Source of the DNA: Allobrachymonas chironomi DSM 19884
GTDB lineage: Bacteria > Pseudomonadota > Gammaproteobacteria > Burkholderiales > Burkholderiaceae_C
Length of the DNA stretch: 64,000 nucleotides
Reading direction: 5' to 3'
NCBI RefSeq assembly: GCF_000374625.1
Contig: NZ_KB894765.1
Location: forward strand, 310,001 to 374,000
The notes below the pieces were generated by a model that was not told the origin of the DNA, did not search any database, and was given only the letters and a program-made list of their open reading frames with translations. The translations under genes and the position numbers were made by a program. Below, piece by piece: positions 50,955-60,055 of this stretch (its first letter is position 1; each line of letters opens with the position of its first letter).

Positions 50955-52193
50955 ATGTCCAGCACTGCCTCGTCCCATCCGGCCCATCCTCCGCTTCCCC
51001 TGTGGCAGATCCTGCTGTGCGGTGCCCTGATCGTGACCCTGTCGATGGGTGTGCGCCACGGCTTTGGCCTGTGGCTGCAGCCCATGACCCAGGCCAATGA
51101 CTGGACGCGCGAACACTTCTCCTTTGCCATGGCGGTGCAGAACCTGGCCTGGGGCTTCAGTGGCATTTTTGCCGGCATGCTGGCAGACCGCTACGGTGCC
51201 TTCAAGGTGCTGGTCGGCTGCGCCCTGCTCTATGCGCTGGGCCTGTTGGGCATGGCCTACTCCAGTACCCCGCTGCTGCTGGCGCTGACCTGCGGCATCC
51301 TGATCGGCATGGCGCAGGCCGGTACCACCTATGCCGTGATCTACGGCGTGATCGGCCGCAACGCCCCGGTGGAGAAGCGCTCCTGGGCGATGGGCGTGGC
51401 GGCTGCCGCCGGCTCCTTCGGCCAGTTCCTGATGGTACCGGTGGAGGGCTGGCTGATTGCCACGGCCGGCTGGCAGCTGGCGCTGGTCTGGCTCAGCATG
51501 GCGGCGCTGCTGATTGTTCCGCTGGCCTGGGGTCTGCGCGAGCCGGGCTTTCATGGCAGCGCACCACGCCAACGCGAACAGAGCGTGGCCGAAGCCCTGC
51601 GCGAGGCCTTCGGCCACCCGAGCTTTCTGCTGCTGATCACCGGCTACTTTGTCTGCGGCTTTCAGGTCGTGTTCATTGGCGTGCACATGCCGAGCTACCT
51701 GCGCGACTACGGCTTTTCGCCACAGGTGGCGAGCTATTCGCTGGCGCTGATCGGCCTGTTCAACGTGTTCGGCAGCTACCTGACCGGCAGCCTGGGCCAG
51801 CGCATGAGCAAGAAGTACATCCTGGCCTTCATCTATCTGGCGCGCTCCCTGGTGATCATCATTTTCCTGCTGGTGCCGCTGAGCCCGGCCAGCGTCTATA
51901 TCTTCTCGGCCGTAATGGGCTTCCTCTGGCTGTCCACGGTACCGCCGACGAATGCGCTGGTGGCACAGGTCTTTGGCGTGGCACACCTGTCCATGCTGGG
52001 CGGCGTGGCCTTCTTCAGCCACCAGATCGGCTCCTTCCTGGGCGTCTGGCTCGGCGGCATGCTGTATGACCAGACCGGCAGCTACGACATCGTCTGGTAT
52101 CTGGCGATTGCGCTCGGCCTGCTGGCAGCCGCCCTCAACCTGCCGATCCGTGAAACCGCCATTGCACGACCAACCCGGGTCATGGCATCCTGA
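50955..52193 (+). CDS. Major facilitator superfamily transporter
   Basis: The protein has 412 residues with twelve predicted membrane helices. MFS loop motifs are present, such as GMLADRYGAFKV (motif A-like) after helix 2 and GSLGQRMSKKYIL after helix 8. The pattern (GMAQAGTTYAVIYGVIGRNAPVEKR) resembles the monocarboxylate/oxalate-formate group. The substrate is unknown. The ATG at 50955 is used because the hydrophobic part starts soon after; an in-frame start at 50859 adds 32 unlikely residues. A 48-residue membrane peptide follows five bases later. Confidence 0.92.
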   Translation: MSSTASSHPAHPPLPLWQILLCGALIVTLSMGVRHGFGLWLQPMTQANDWTREHFSFAMAVQNLAWGFSGIFAGMLADRYGAFKVLVGCALLYALGLLGMAYSSTPLLLALTCGILIGMAQAGTTYAVIYGVIGRNAPVEKRSWAMGVAAAAGSFGQFLMVPVEGWLIATAGWQLALVWLSMAALLIVPLAWGLREPGFHGSAPRQREQSVAEALREAFGHPSFLLLITGYFVCGFQVVFIGVHMPSYLRDYGFSPQVASYSLALIGLFNVFGSYLTGSLGQRMSKKYILAFIYLARSLVIIIFLLVPLSPASVYIFSAVMGFLWLSTVPPTNALVAQVFGVAHLSMLGGVAFFSHQIGSFLGVWLGGMLYDQTGSYDIVWYLAIALGLLAAALNLPIRETAIARPTRVMAS

Positions 52194-52198
52194 TAACC

Positions 52199-52345
52199 AT
52201 GACACACCGATCCCCCCTGCTCCGCATCGGTGCCTGGCTGCTGGCCGGCCTGGCACTGCTGCTGGTGTTCCTGCTCTACACCCAGCCGGCGTTCATGCTC
52301 AACGTGGACGCCCTGATCTGGAGCTGCTTCGGGCTGGCCCCCTGA
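52199..52345 (+). CDS. Small single-pass membrane peptide (48 residues)
   Basis: The reading frame begins at ATG five bases after the MFS stop and encodes MTHRSPLLRIGAWLLAGLAL and a further 28 residues ending FGLAP. One membrane helix spans about residues 9-28, and the start is basic. The tight spacing behind the transporter gene suggests co-translation. Its function is unknown; it could be a transporter accessory peptide. It is too short for homology to be judged by eye. Confidence 0.6.
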   Translation: MTHRSPLLRIGAWLLAGLALLLVFLLYTQPAFMLNVDALIWSCFGLAP

Positions 52346-52384
52346 ACCGACGGCAGCTGACGCACACGGAAACCTGCCGTAACC

Positions 52385-52420
52385 TTTGCCGGCCGGCAAG
52401 AGCTGCACGAAGCCGGCAAA
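52385..52420. repeat. Nested inverted repeats upstream of dapA
   Basis: TTTGCCGGC (52385-52393) pairs perfectly with GCCGGCAAA (52412-52420). The left arm is itself part of a 14-bp palindrome TTGCCGGCCGGCAA (52386-52399). Two exclusive hairpins are possible. No T-run follows, so it is not a standard terminator. A TACAAT at 52441-52446 may be the dapA -10 box. Confidence 0.7.
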
Positions 52421-52516
52421 ATGTGGCACTATCCCAAGATTACAATCCGAAGCAGAGGCAGCCGCTGCATGCATGCTGCGCGCACCGTTTCGTACCGATC
52501 CTGAAAAGAGTCCCGC

Positions 52517-53401
52517 ATGACCACCCTCACCGGAAGCATTGTCGCCCTCGTCACCCCGTTCCAGCCTGATGGACAAGTCGACTACGCCACGCTGCGCAAG
52601 CTGATCGACTGGCATATCGCCGAAGGCACCGACTGCATCGGCGTGGTAGGTACCACGGGCGAATCCCCCACCGTCAATGTCGAAGAGCATTGCGAGATCA
52701 TCCGCGTGGCCGTGGAACAGGCGGCCGGCCGCGTGCCGGTCATGGCCGGCTGCGGTGCCAACTCCACCGCCGAGGCGATCGAGCTGGCCCGCTACGCCAA
52801 GGGCGTGGGTGCCGACAGCCAGCTGCAGGTCGTGCCCTACTACAACAAGCCGACACAGGAAGGCCAGTACCTGCACTTCCAGGCGATTGCCGAAGCCGTG
52901 GGCGACCTGCCGATGGTGCTGTACAACGTGCCGGGCCGCTCCGTGGCCAACATGGACAACGCCACCGTGCTGCGTCTGGCACAGATCCCCGGCATCATCG
53001 GCATCAAGGAAGCCACCGGTGACATCGCCAAGGCCCAATGGCTGATCCGCGACGTGCCCGAAGGCTTTGCCGTCTATTCCGGTGACGACCCGACCGCCGT
53101 GGCCCTGATGCTGTGCGGCGGCCAGGGCAATATCAGCGTCACCGCCAACGTCGCGCCACGCCTGATGCACGAACTGTGCGTGGCCGCCATTGCCGGCGAT
53201 CGCAACACGGCCATGCAGATCCAGAACCGCCTGCTGCCGCTGCACCGCGACCTGTTCGTGGAAGCCAACCCGATTCCGGTCAAGTGGGCCATGGAGCGCC
53301 TCGGCCTGTGTGGCGGCACCATGCGCCTGCCGATGACCCCGCTGTCCGGCGCCAACCACGCCGTGGTCGAAGCCGCGCTGAAGGCCTCCGGCCTGCTCTG
53401 A
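52517..53401 (+). CDS. dapA: 4-hydroxy-tetrahydrodipicolinate synthase
   Basis: DapA condenses pyruvate with aspartate semialdehyde in the lysine/diaminopimelate pathway. The 294-residue barrel protein has GTTGES (45-50), Tyr136 in LYNVPGR, Arg141 and the Schiff-base Lys164 in IGIKEATGD, so the active site is intact. The next gene, bamC, follows after 35 bases; dapA-bamC is the familiar pair also seen in E. coli. Confidence 0.97.
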   Translation: MTTLTGSIVALVTPFQPDGQVDYATLRKLIDWHIAEGTDCIGVVGTTGESPTVNVEEHCEIIRVAVEQAAGRVPVMAGCGANSTAEAIELARYAKGVGADSQLQVVPYYNKPTQEGQYLHFQAIAEAVGDLPMVLYNVPGRSVANMDNATVLRLAQIPGIIGIKEATGDIAKAQWLIRDVPEGFAVYSGDDPTAVALMLCGGQGNISVTANVAPRLMHELCVAAIAGDRNTAMQIQNRLLPLHRDLFVEANPIPVKWAMERLGLCGGTMRLPMTPLSGANHAVVEAALKASGLL

Positions 53402-53436
53402 TTACCGATCCCCTCACGCATCAAGGACATTCCCCT

Positions 53437-54570
53437 GTGAAGAATCTGCACAAATTGACGCTGACCGCCCTGGCTGCCAGCCTGCTGGCTGCCTGCTCCC
53501 CGTTTGGTGGTGGCGCCAGCGGTATCGATTACAAGTCTGCCGAACGCGGCAACAACCTCGCCATCCCGCCGGACCTGACGCGCCTGGACACCAATACCCG
53601 CTACAACGTGCCGGGCGATGCCAGCGCCGCAGCCTTCCAGGCCCAGCGCGCGGCCACCGAGGCCACCAGCGGCACCGTGCAGAATGTCGCCAGCGACCAG
53701 ATCGGCGATGTGCAGATCCGGCGCGAAGGCAACCAGCGCTGGCTGGTGGTTCCGCGCAAGCCGCAGCAGCTGTGGAACCCGGTCAAGGCCTTCTGGGAAA
53801 ACAACGGTTTCGCGCTGACGACCGACGACCCGCGTCTGGGCGTGATGGAGACCGACTGGGCCGAGAACCGCGCCAACATTCCGATGGATCCGGTGCGCCG
53901 CCTGCTGGGCAAGGCCTTCGATTCGGTCTACTCCACCGGCGAACTGGACCGCTACCGCACCCGCATCGAAAGCAATGCCTCCGGTGGCACCAACATCTTC
54001 GTCACGCACCGTGGCATGGAAGAAGTGCTGACCGGCCGCGAGAAGGAAGTGGCGACCTGGCGTTCGCGTCCGAACAGCCCCGAGCTCGAAAATGAAATGT
54101 TGCGCCGCCTGATGGTGTCGCTGGGCGTGCCGCAGGCCCAGGCCGATGCCGTGGTGCGCCAGCAGGGTGCCGCTGCCCAGACTGCCAGCCAGCAGGCGCG
54201 CGCGGCCGTGCAGCATGACACCGCTGCCGGTACGCTGCTGCTGCAGGACAGTACCGAGCAGGCCTGGCGCCGCCTGGGTCTGGCGCTGGACCGCACCGGC
54301 TACACGGTGGAAAGCAGCAACCCGCAATCGGGCAGCTATCTGGTGCGCTATGTGCAGCCCAGCGCCGAGCGTGAAAGCAAGCCCGGCATCCTGACGCGCC
54401 TGTTCGGCAAGAGCAAGGATGCGCCCAAGCCGGTGCGCTACCTGGTGCAGGTACAGCCGCAAGCCCAGGGCAGTCTGGTGCGTGTGCTGAACGAAGGCGG
54501 CCAGCCGGTCAGCCAGGCCGAAAGCGCACCGATCCTGCGCGTGCTGGCCGAGGATCTGCGCCAGTTCTGA
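53437..54570 (+). CDS. bamC: Outer-membrane assembly lipoprotein BamC
   Basis: This is a lipoprotein of the BAM complex that inserts outer-membrane proteins. It begins at GTG (KNLHKLTLTALAASLLAAC), with the lipobox LAAC and lipidated Cys20. A disordered start (IDYKSAERGNNLAIPPDLTRL) matches the BamC segment that contacts BamD. Two helix-grip domains follow, joined by a linker near residue 245. Its 377 residues compare with 344 for E. coli. It is co-transcribed with dapA and closed by a terminator. Confidence 0.94.
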   Translation: MKNLHKLTLTALAASLLAACSPFGGGASGIDYKSAERGNNLAIPPDLTRLDTNTRYNVPGDASAAAFQAQRAATEATSGTVQNVASDQIGDVQIRREGNQRWLVVPRKPQQLWNPVKAFWENNGFALTTDDPRLGVMETDWAENRANIPMDPVRRLLGKAFDSVYSTGELDRYRTRIESNASGGTNIFVTHRGMEEVLTGREKEVATWRSRPNSPELENEMLRRLMVSLGVPQAQADAVVRQQGAAAQTASQQARAAVQHDTAAGTLLLQDSTEQAWRRLGLALDRTGYTVESSNPQSGSYLVRYVQPSAERESKPGILTRLFGKSKDAPKPVRYLVQVQPQAQGSLVRVLNEGGQPVSQAESAPILRVLAEDLRQF

Positions 54571-54595
54571 GCCTGATCCGCCAGTCTCCTGCCAA

Positions 54596-54625
54596 CGCCC
54601 GCCCTCTGTGCGGGCGCTTGCTTTT
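54596..54625 (+). terminator. Rho-independent terminator of dapA-bamC
   Basis: A 7-bp GC stem (CGCCCGC at 54596-54602 with GCGGGCG at 54610-54616) is followed by cttgctttt. It lies 26 bases after the bamC stop. Confidence 0.8.
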
Positions 54626-54648
54626 GGAGGCTGGCCTGGCACGATTCC

Positions 54649-55431
54649 ATGAGCATCCGATTCAAGAGCCTGGGCAGCGGCAGTGCCGGCAACGCCACCC
54701 TGATCGAAGCACGTGAAGGCCACTCCGTCAGCCGCCTGCTGGTGGACTGCGGCATGTCAGCGCGCCAGCTGACGGTGCGCTTGCAGCAGGCCGGCATCGA
54801 GCCGGAACAACTCGACGGCATTTTCATCACGCACGAACACCGCGACCATATCGGCTGCGCGCCGGTGTTTGCCGCACGGCACCGCATTCCGGTCTGGATG
54901 AGCCGCGGCACCCATGCCGCCGTCGGCCAGCCGGAATCGCTGTCGGCGCTGATCCGCTTTGCACGCGATGAGGAACCGATCGACTTCGGCGCGATGGAGC
55001 TGCAACCGTTTACCGTGCCGCACGATGTGCGCGAGCCGCTGCAACTGGTCTGCACCGATGGCGACCGCCGCATGGGCCTGGTCACCGACCTCGGCCACGC
55101 GAGTGCCCACGTGGTACAGATGCTGCAACAGTGTCACGCGCTGTTACTGGAAAGCAACCACGATCCGGCTATGCTAGAAGCATCCGGTTACCCGCGCTTT
55201 CTGAAGGCGCGCGTGGCAGGAGCCTATGGCCACCTGAGCAATTCTGCCGCCGGAGAACTGGCGCGCCTGCTCAACCATGACCGGCTGGGTCATGTGCTGG
55301 CGGCCCATCTGAGCGAACGCAACAACCGCCCGGAACTGGCGGCAGCCGCTCTGGCTGCCGGCCTGGGCCGTGCGCTTGACGAAATCATGCTGGCGACTGC
55401 CGAGGACGGCAGTCGCTGGCTGGAGGTCTGA
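54649..55431 (+). CDS. Metallo-beta-lactamase-fold hydrolase
   Basis: The protein has 260 residues with the two-metal motif TTHEHRDHIG-like ITHEHRDHIG (His62, His64, Asp66, His67). A second metal region follows (VTDLGHA, then LLLESNHD) and a late HLSERNNRPE. The start MSIRFKSLGSGSAGN is that of the YycJ/MBL group, often thought to be nucleases or phosphodiesterases. It begins 24 bases past the bamC terminator. Its stop overlaps the next start (TGATG). The substrate is unknown. Confidence 0.9.
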   Translation: MSIRFKSLGSGSAGNATLIEAREGHSVSRLLVDCGMSARQLTVRLQQAGIEPEQLDGIFITHEHRDHIGCAPVFAARHRIPVWMSRGTHAAVGQPESLSALIRFARDEEPIDFGAMELQPFTVPHDVREPLQLVCTDGDRRMGLVTDLGHASAHVVQMLQQCHALLLESNHDPAMLEASGYPRFLKARVAGAYGHLSNSAAGELARLLNHDRLGHVLAAHLSERNNRPELAAAALAAGLGRALDEIMLATAEDGSRWLEV

Positions 55432-56843
55432 TGTCCACACCCCCGATTGATGCCGAATTGCAGCAACTGCTGCAGTTGCAGCGCGATGCCGCGCTGGTCC
55501 AACCCTACCCTTCCTACGCACAGCGCCAGGATCGTCTGGCGCGGCTGCAGCGTCTGCTGGAGCTGCAGGGCGAATCGCTGGCCGAGGCGATTTGCGCCGA
55601 TTTTGGCCAGCGCAGCATGGTGCAGACGCGCATGGCCGAGCTGCTGGTGCTGCAGCAGGAGCTGCGCCACGCCCGCAGGCAGCTGGGGCGCTGGATGCGC
55701 ATGCGGCGCGTGCGCACCGGCTGGGCCTTCTGGCCGGCCGGCAACCGCCTGCTGCCGCAGCCGCTGGGTGTGGTCGGCATTGTCTCGCCCTGGAACTACC
55801 CGCTGCAGCTGGCGCTGTCGCCTGCACTGGGGGCTCTGGCCGCCGGCAACCGGGTGATGATCAAGCCCTCCGAATCGACACCGCTGTTTGCCGAAGCGCT
55901 GCAACAGGCGGTGGCGCGCCTGTTCGACCCGGCCGAGCTGGCCGTGGTGACCGGGGATGCCGATGTCGGCCGCGCCTTTGCGGGCCTGCCGTTTGACCAC
56001 CTGATGTTCACCGGCTCGACCCACGTGGGCCGCCAGGTGGCCGAAGTGGCTGCGCGCCAGCTGGTGCCGGTGACACTGGAACTGGGTGGCAAGTCTCCGG
56101 CGCTGATCGACCTGTCGGCCGACATGGCGCTGGCGGCACGCCGCATCGCCCACGGCAAGCTGCTGAATGCCGGCCAGACCTGTGTCGCGCCGGACCATGT
56201 GCTGGTACACCGTTCGCAGCTGGCGGCCTTTGTCTCGCACTACCGCCAGGCGGTGCAGGAACTCTACCCCGGCCTGCCGGCCAATCCGGACTACTGCGCC
56301 ATCATCAACGCCCGCCAGTTCCAGCGCCAGATCAGCCTGTTGCAGCAAGCACACGAAGCCGGCTGCCAGATCGAGGTACTGGCCGAAACCGACATGCAGC
56401 GCCGCCTGCTCGGCCCGAGCCTGGTGCTGGAACCCTCACCCGAGCTGCGCCTGATGCAGGAGGAAATCTTCGGCCCGATCCTGCCGGTGCTGGTATACGA
56501 CCAGCCGGAACAGGTGCTGCAACAGTTGCGCCAGCAGCCCCGTCCGCTGGCGCTGTACTGGTTCGGCCAGGACCGGCAGATGCAGCAGCAGGTACTGCGC
56601 GAAACGCACGCCGGCAGTGTCGGCATCAACGACTGCATCTGGCAGGTGGCGCAGTTGCACCAGCCCTTTGGCGGCATCGGTCCGAGTGGCCAGGGCGCCT
56701 ATCGCGGCGTCTGGAGTTTCCGCCGCTTCAGCCACGAAAAGCCGGTGTTCCTGCAATCGCGCTGGAGTGGAACACGCATGCTGTATCCGCCTTACGGGCC
56801 GCGCGTGGAGCAGTTGCTGGACTTGCTGAAACGCTGGAGCTGA
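55431..56843 (+). CDS. Class-3 aldehyde dehydrogenase (coniferyl-aldehyde-dehydrogenase-like)
   Basis: The NAD(P)-dependent enzyme has 470 residues. Catalytic Cys251 lies in NAGQTCVAPDH and the base Glu217 in TLELGGKSP. The cofactor segment is TGSTHVG (194-200), and PWNYP is at 120-124. PWNYPLQLALSPALGALAAGN and the C-terminal PFGGIGPSGQGAYRG match the short ALDH3 group. The natural aldehyde cannot be told. It is coupled to the MBL gene by a one-base overlap. The next element downstream is the Fur-like operator of the receptor. Confidence 0.92.
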   Translation: MSTPPIDAELQQLLQLQRDAALVQPYPSYAQRQDRLARLQRLLELQGESLAEAICADFGQRSMVQTRMAELLVLQQELRHARRQLGRWMRMRRVRTGWAFWPAGNRLLPQPLGVVGIVSPWNYPLQLALSPALGALAAGNRVMIKPSESTPLFAEALQQAVARLFDPAELAVVTGDADVGRAFAGLPFDHLMFTGSTHVGRQVAEVAARQLVPVTLELGGKSPALIDLSADMALAARRIAHGKLLNAGQTCVAPDHVLVHRSQLAAFVSHYRQAVQELYPGLPANPDYCAIINARQFQRQISLLQQAHEAGCQIEVLAETDMQRRLLGPSLVLEPSPELRLMQEEIFGPILPVLVYDQPEQVLQQLRQQPRPLALYWFGQDRQMQQQVLRETHAGSVGINDCIWQVAQLHQPFGGIGPSGQGAYRGVWSFRRFSHEKPVFLQSRWSGTRMLYPPYGPRVEQLLDLLKRWS

Positions 56844-56879
56844 TGTTGCAGCGCGTCAACAATCGCAAGCAAAGTTATC

Positions 56880-56905
56880 GATAACGATTATCATTTGTGT
56901 ACAAT
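56880..56905 (+). promoter_or_regulatory. Fur box and -10 element of the siderophore receptor
   Basis: GATAACGATTATCATTTGT (56880-56898) agrees with 14 of 19 positions of the classical Fur box and directly precedes TACAAT (56900-56905). Iron-loaded Fur bound here would block the promoter. The leader to the ATG at 57038 is about 125 bases with no obvious structure. Confidence 0.85.
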
Positions 56906-57037
56906 GCAGGCTCGCCGGGCGCTTTCCGGCGCTCTCCCTGCAAGCCACACTGCCATCTGTCCCGCCTCTGGCACCCTCCAGGACGATTGATGCAGACATA
57001 GCCAGCAGCATGTGTTTTCACCTCTGTTTTTCTGGCC

Positions 57038-59323
57038 ATGACATCTTCCGCACAAGCACGTCCTGCTGCAGAACTCCCTTCTGCGGCCCCCTCCTCCTCT
57101 TCCCGCATCCTGCCGCTGGGTGCTGCCCTGTTGATGGGATCGGTCAGCGCCACCGCGCTGGCACAGTCCGTGCCGGATGACGGCGACACCATTCTGCCGA
57201 CCGTCGAAGTGACCGACACCCTGGTCACGCCCGCCAGCAAGGTCGATCTGCGCGCCACGCGTACCCGCATCGGCAAGGGCGATCAGGCGCTGCGCGACAT
57301 TCCGCAAAGCGTCACCGTGATGACGGAAAAGCTCATCAGCGACCGCAACCTGGACGATTTCCGCGAGGTGCTGCGCACCACGGCCGGCGTGACCTTCCTG
57401 GCCGGCGAAACCGGCGAGGAGGATGTGCGCCTGCGCGGCTTCTCGCTCGGCACGGCCGGTGACATCTACCGCGACGGCCTACGCGACGGCAACCTGTACG
57501 AGCGCGACACCTTCAACGAGGACCGCGTCGAGGTGATCAAGGGATCGGCCTCGATGCTGTTCGGCAAGGGCTCGACCGGTGGCGTGATCAACCAGGCCAG
57601 CAAGCAGCCGTTCCTGATGACACAGCACGAAGTCAGCGCCACCGTGGGCAGCGGCGATGAAAAGCGCCTGCAGGGCGATTTCAACTGGCAGACCGGCGAC
57701 GATTCCGCCTTCCGCCTGAATCTGATGTCGCAGCAAGCCGACAACTGGGGCGCCAAGCAGGACAAGTGGGGCGTGGCACCGACTTTCCGCTGGGGCATTG
57801 GCACGCAGAACGAGTTCTCGGCCGGGCTCTACCACCTGGATACCCGGGGCCGCTCGAGCTACAGCCATCCGTGGTTCCTGAGCGATCCCGCCACGCGCAG
57901 CGGCGAGATCATTCCGACCCTGGAGGCCAAGAATTTTTATGGCCTCAACAGCGACAAGCTGAACAGCCGGGCCAGCTATGGCACGCTGCAGCACACGCAC
58001 CGCTTCGATGATGGCGGCGAACTGGCTTCGCAGCTGCGCCATGGCCGCTACGAACGCGATCTGTGGGCCAGCGTGATCCGCCTGGGCGACACCAAGGGCC
58101 AACCCACCACGATTGACAATTTCGGTCCCGATACCACCATCACCCGCACACCCAAGGGCCGTGTCGGCATCAGCGACGTGACACAGCTCCAGAGCGATTA
58201 CAGCCAGACCTTCCACTGGGGCGGCCGCGAACACAAGCTGCTGGCCGGGATCGACCTGTACCACGAGGACGCCAAGCGCAACAACAGCTTTGCCGGTGCG
58301 CCCAGCGGCCTGACAAGCACCGTGGGGCAGCCCAACAATGGCGACTGGCGCCCGGACGAGCGCGGCGCACCGGTGTTCAACACCTTCACGTCAAGGAATA
58401 TCGGCGTGTATGTGCAGGACACGATTGCGCTGAACGATCACTGGAAAGCCGTGGCCGGACTGCGCCTGGACCACTTCAAGGGCAGCTACCACACGGCTGC
58501 GGGTACGGCCGCCAATGGCGACGCCATCCCGGCCTACAGCTTCGACAAGAGCGAAACCCTGCTGAGTCCGCGCCTCGGCCTGCTCTACCAGCCCCATGAT
58601 CTGGCGTCCTACTACCTGTCTTACGGCACCTCGTACAACACCTCGGGCGATGCCTACCAGTTCGCCCCCAACCCGACGTCGGAGGCCAATCGCAAGATAG
58701 CCAACACCCCGGCCGAAAAGTCGCGCAACTTCGAGATCGGCGGCAAGTGGGATGTGCTGGACCAGCGCCTGTCGCTGGGCGCCGCCGCCTTCTACTCCGA
58801 AAAGTACAACGAGCGCAACCAGGACCCGGATAGCGCCTCCGACCAGTACCTGCTGTCCGGCAAGCGTCATGCCCTGGGCATGGAATTCAATGCCGCCGGC
58901 CGTCTGACGCCCAAGTGGGAAGTGTTCTGGAACCACTCCTGGATCCCGACCGCGAAGATTGACAAGAGCAACCAGGTGCTGGCCGCCAACGGTGGTGGTG
59001 CCCAGGTCGAGGGCGATCGTCCCGGCCTGACGCCGAAGCACAGCGGCAGCCTCTGGACCACCTACCGCGTGCTGCCCAAACTGCGTCTGGGGGCCGGTGC
59101 CAATTACCGCAGCAGCCAGCATCCGGATGGCAGCCGTGCCGTCAAGGCCGACAGCTTCGTGACCTGGGATGCCATGGCCGAGTACAGCTTTAGCGATGCC
59201 ACCGCGCTCAAGCTCAACGTCAGCAACCTGACCGACGAGCTGTACGCCGACACCCTGTACCGCGGCTTTTACGGCCCGGGCCAGCCGCGTCGCGTGCAGC
59301 TGACGCTGAAGCACCAGTTCTGA
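57038..59323 (+). CDS. TonB-dependent siderophore receptor (catecholate/Fiu type)
   Basis: The outer-membrane receptor has 761 residues. A long signal peptide (1-42, cleavage after ALA) precedes a TonB-box-like TVEVTDT near 54 and a plug domain (about 75-180, DIPQSVTVMTEKLI, RLRGFSLGTAGDIYRDGLRDG, EVIKGSASMLFGKGSTGG). A 22-strand barrel follows and ends in VQLTLKHQF with the terminal Phe needed for insertion. The plug signature and the adjacent piuC gene point to the Fiu/PiuA catecholate group. The ligand is not certain. Iron control is indicated by the upstream Fur box. Confidence 0.93.
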   Translation: MTSSAQARPAAELPSAAPSSSSRILPLGAALLMGSVSATALAQSVPDDGDTILPTVEVTDTLVTPASKVDLRATRTRIGKGDQALRDIPQSVTVMTEKLISDRNLDDFREVLRTTAGVTFLAGETGEEDVRLRGFSLGTAGDIYRDGLRDGNLYERDTFNEDRVEVIKGSASMLFGKGSTGGVINQASKQPFLMTQHEVSATVGSGDEKRLQGDFNWQTGDDSAFRLNLMSQQADNWGAKQDKWGVAPTFRWGIGTQNEFSAGLYHLDTRGRSSYSHPWFLSDPATRSGEIIPTLEAKNFYGLNSDKLNSRASYGTLQHTHRFDDGGELASQLRHGRYERDLWASVIRLGDTKGQPTTIDNFGPDTTITRTPKGRVGISDVTQLQSDYSQTFHWGGREHKLLAGIDLYHEDAKRNNSFAGAPSGLTSTVGQPNNGDWRPDERGAPVFNTFTSRNIGVYVQDTIALNDHWKAVAGLRLDHFKGSYHTAAGTAANGDAIPAYSFDKSETLLSPRLGLLYQPHDLASYYLSYGTSYNTSGDAYQFAPNPTSEANRKIANTPAEKSRNFEIGGKWDVLDQRLSLGAAAFYSEKYNERNQDPDSASDQYLLSGKRHALGMEFNAAGRLTPKWEVFWNHSWIPTAKIDKSNQVLAANGGGAQVEGDRPGLTPKHSGSLWTTYRVLPKLRLGAGANYRSSQHPDGSRAVKADSFVTWDAMAEYSFSDATALKLNVSNLTDELYADTLYRGFYGPGQPRRVQLTLKHQF

Positions 59324-59336
59324 TCTCCACCACCTG

Positions 59337-59367
59337 ACCGGCCGCTGCCTGCAGCCGCCGGTTTTTT
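59337..59367 (+). terminator. Hairpin terminator after the receptor gene
   Basis: An interrupted stem (ACCGG/CCGGT outer, GCTGC/GCAGC inner) is followed by six T. It begins 14 bases after the receptor stop. piuC starts only 14 bases later, so some read-through is likely. Confidence 0.75.
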
Positions 59368-59380
59368 CCCCTGTTCTGCC

Positions 59381-60055
59381 ATGCTGCTGACCCTTGATTC
59401 CGTGCTGGATGCCAGCCAACTCTCCGCCATTCACCAACTGCTGCACGATGCCGACTGGCGCGACGGCAGCCATAGCGCCGGCAACATGGCACGCAGCATC
59501 AAGCACAACCGGCAGCTGGCCTCCGACAGCGCTGCCTCGCAGCGCATCCGCGCCATCGTGCTGGGCGCGCTGCAACAGCACCCGCTGTTTTTCAGCGCCG
59601 CGCTACCGCACCGGATTTTCCCGCCACGTGTGAACCGCCACGGCCCGGGCGAATACTACGGCCCGCATTACGACAACGCCGTGCTGCGCGGCCCGGAAGG
59701 CCATGTGCGCTCGGACCTCTCCTGCACCGTTTTCCTGAACGATCCCGACAGCTACAGCGGCGGCGAGTTGCAGATCGCCGATACTTTTGGCGAACAGCGC
59801 ATCAAGCTGGCAGCCGGCAGCGCCGTGCTCTACCCGTCCAGCAGCCTGCATCAGGTGCTGCCGGTCACGCAGGGCGAGCGCATCGGCTGCTTCTTCTGGC
59901 TGCAAAGCCTGGTACGCAGCAATGAACAGCGCCGCCTGCTGTACGAGCTGGACATGGCACTGACCAGCCTGCGCCAGCAGCATGGCGAATCGGCCGAGAC
60001 GACGCAGCTGACCGGCACATATCACAATCTGCTGCGCCTGTGGGCGGAGACCTGA
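59381..60055 (+). CDS. piuC: Fe(II)/2-oxoglutarate dioxygenase, PiuC/YbiX family
   Basis: The 224-residue PKHD-type hydroxylase has the iron triad His96, Asp98 (GPHYDNA) and His157 (SSLHQVL), with Arg167 in GERIGC for 2-oxoglutarate. In E. coli ybiX, and in Pseudomonas piuC, this gene is paired with a Fiu/PiuA-type receptor, as here. Its substrate is unknown; a role in siderophore handling is inferred only from that pairing. Its stop codon shares one base with the next start (TGATG). Confidence 0.95.
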   Translation: MLLTLDSVLDASQLSAIHQLLHDADWRDGSHSAGNMARSIKHNRQLASDSAASQRIRAIVLGALQQHPLFFSAALPHRIFPPRVNRHGPGEYYGPHYDNAVLRGPEGHVRSDLSCTVFLNDPDSYSGGELQIADTFGEQRIKLAAGSAVLYPSSSLHQVLPVTQGERIGCFFWLQSLVRSNEQRRLLYELDMALTSLRQQHGESAETTQLTGTYHNLLRLWAET

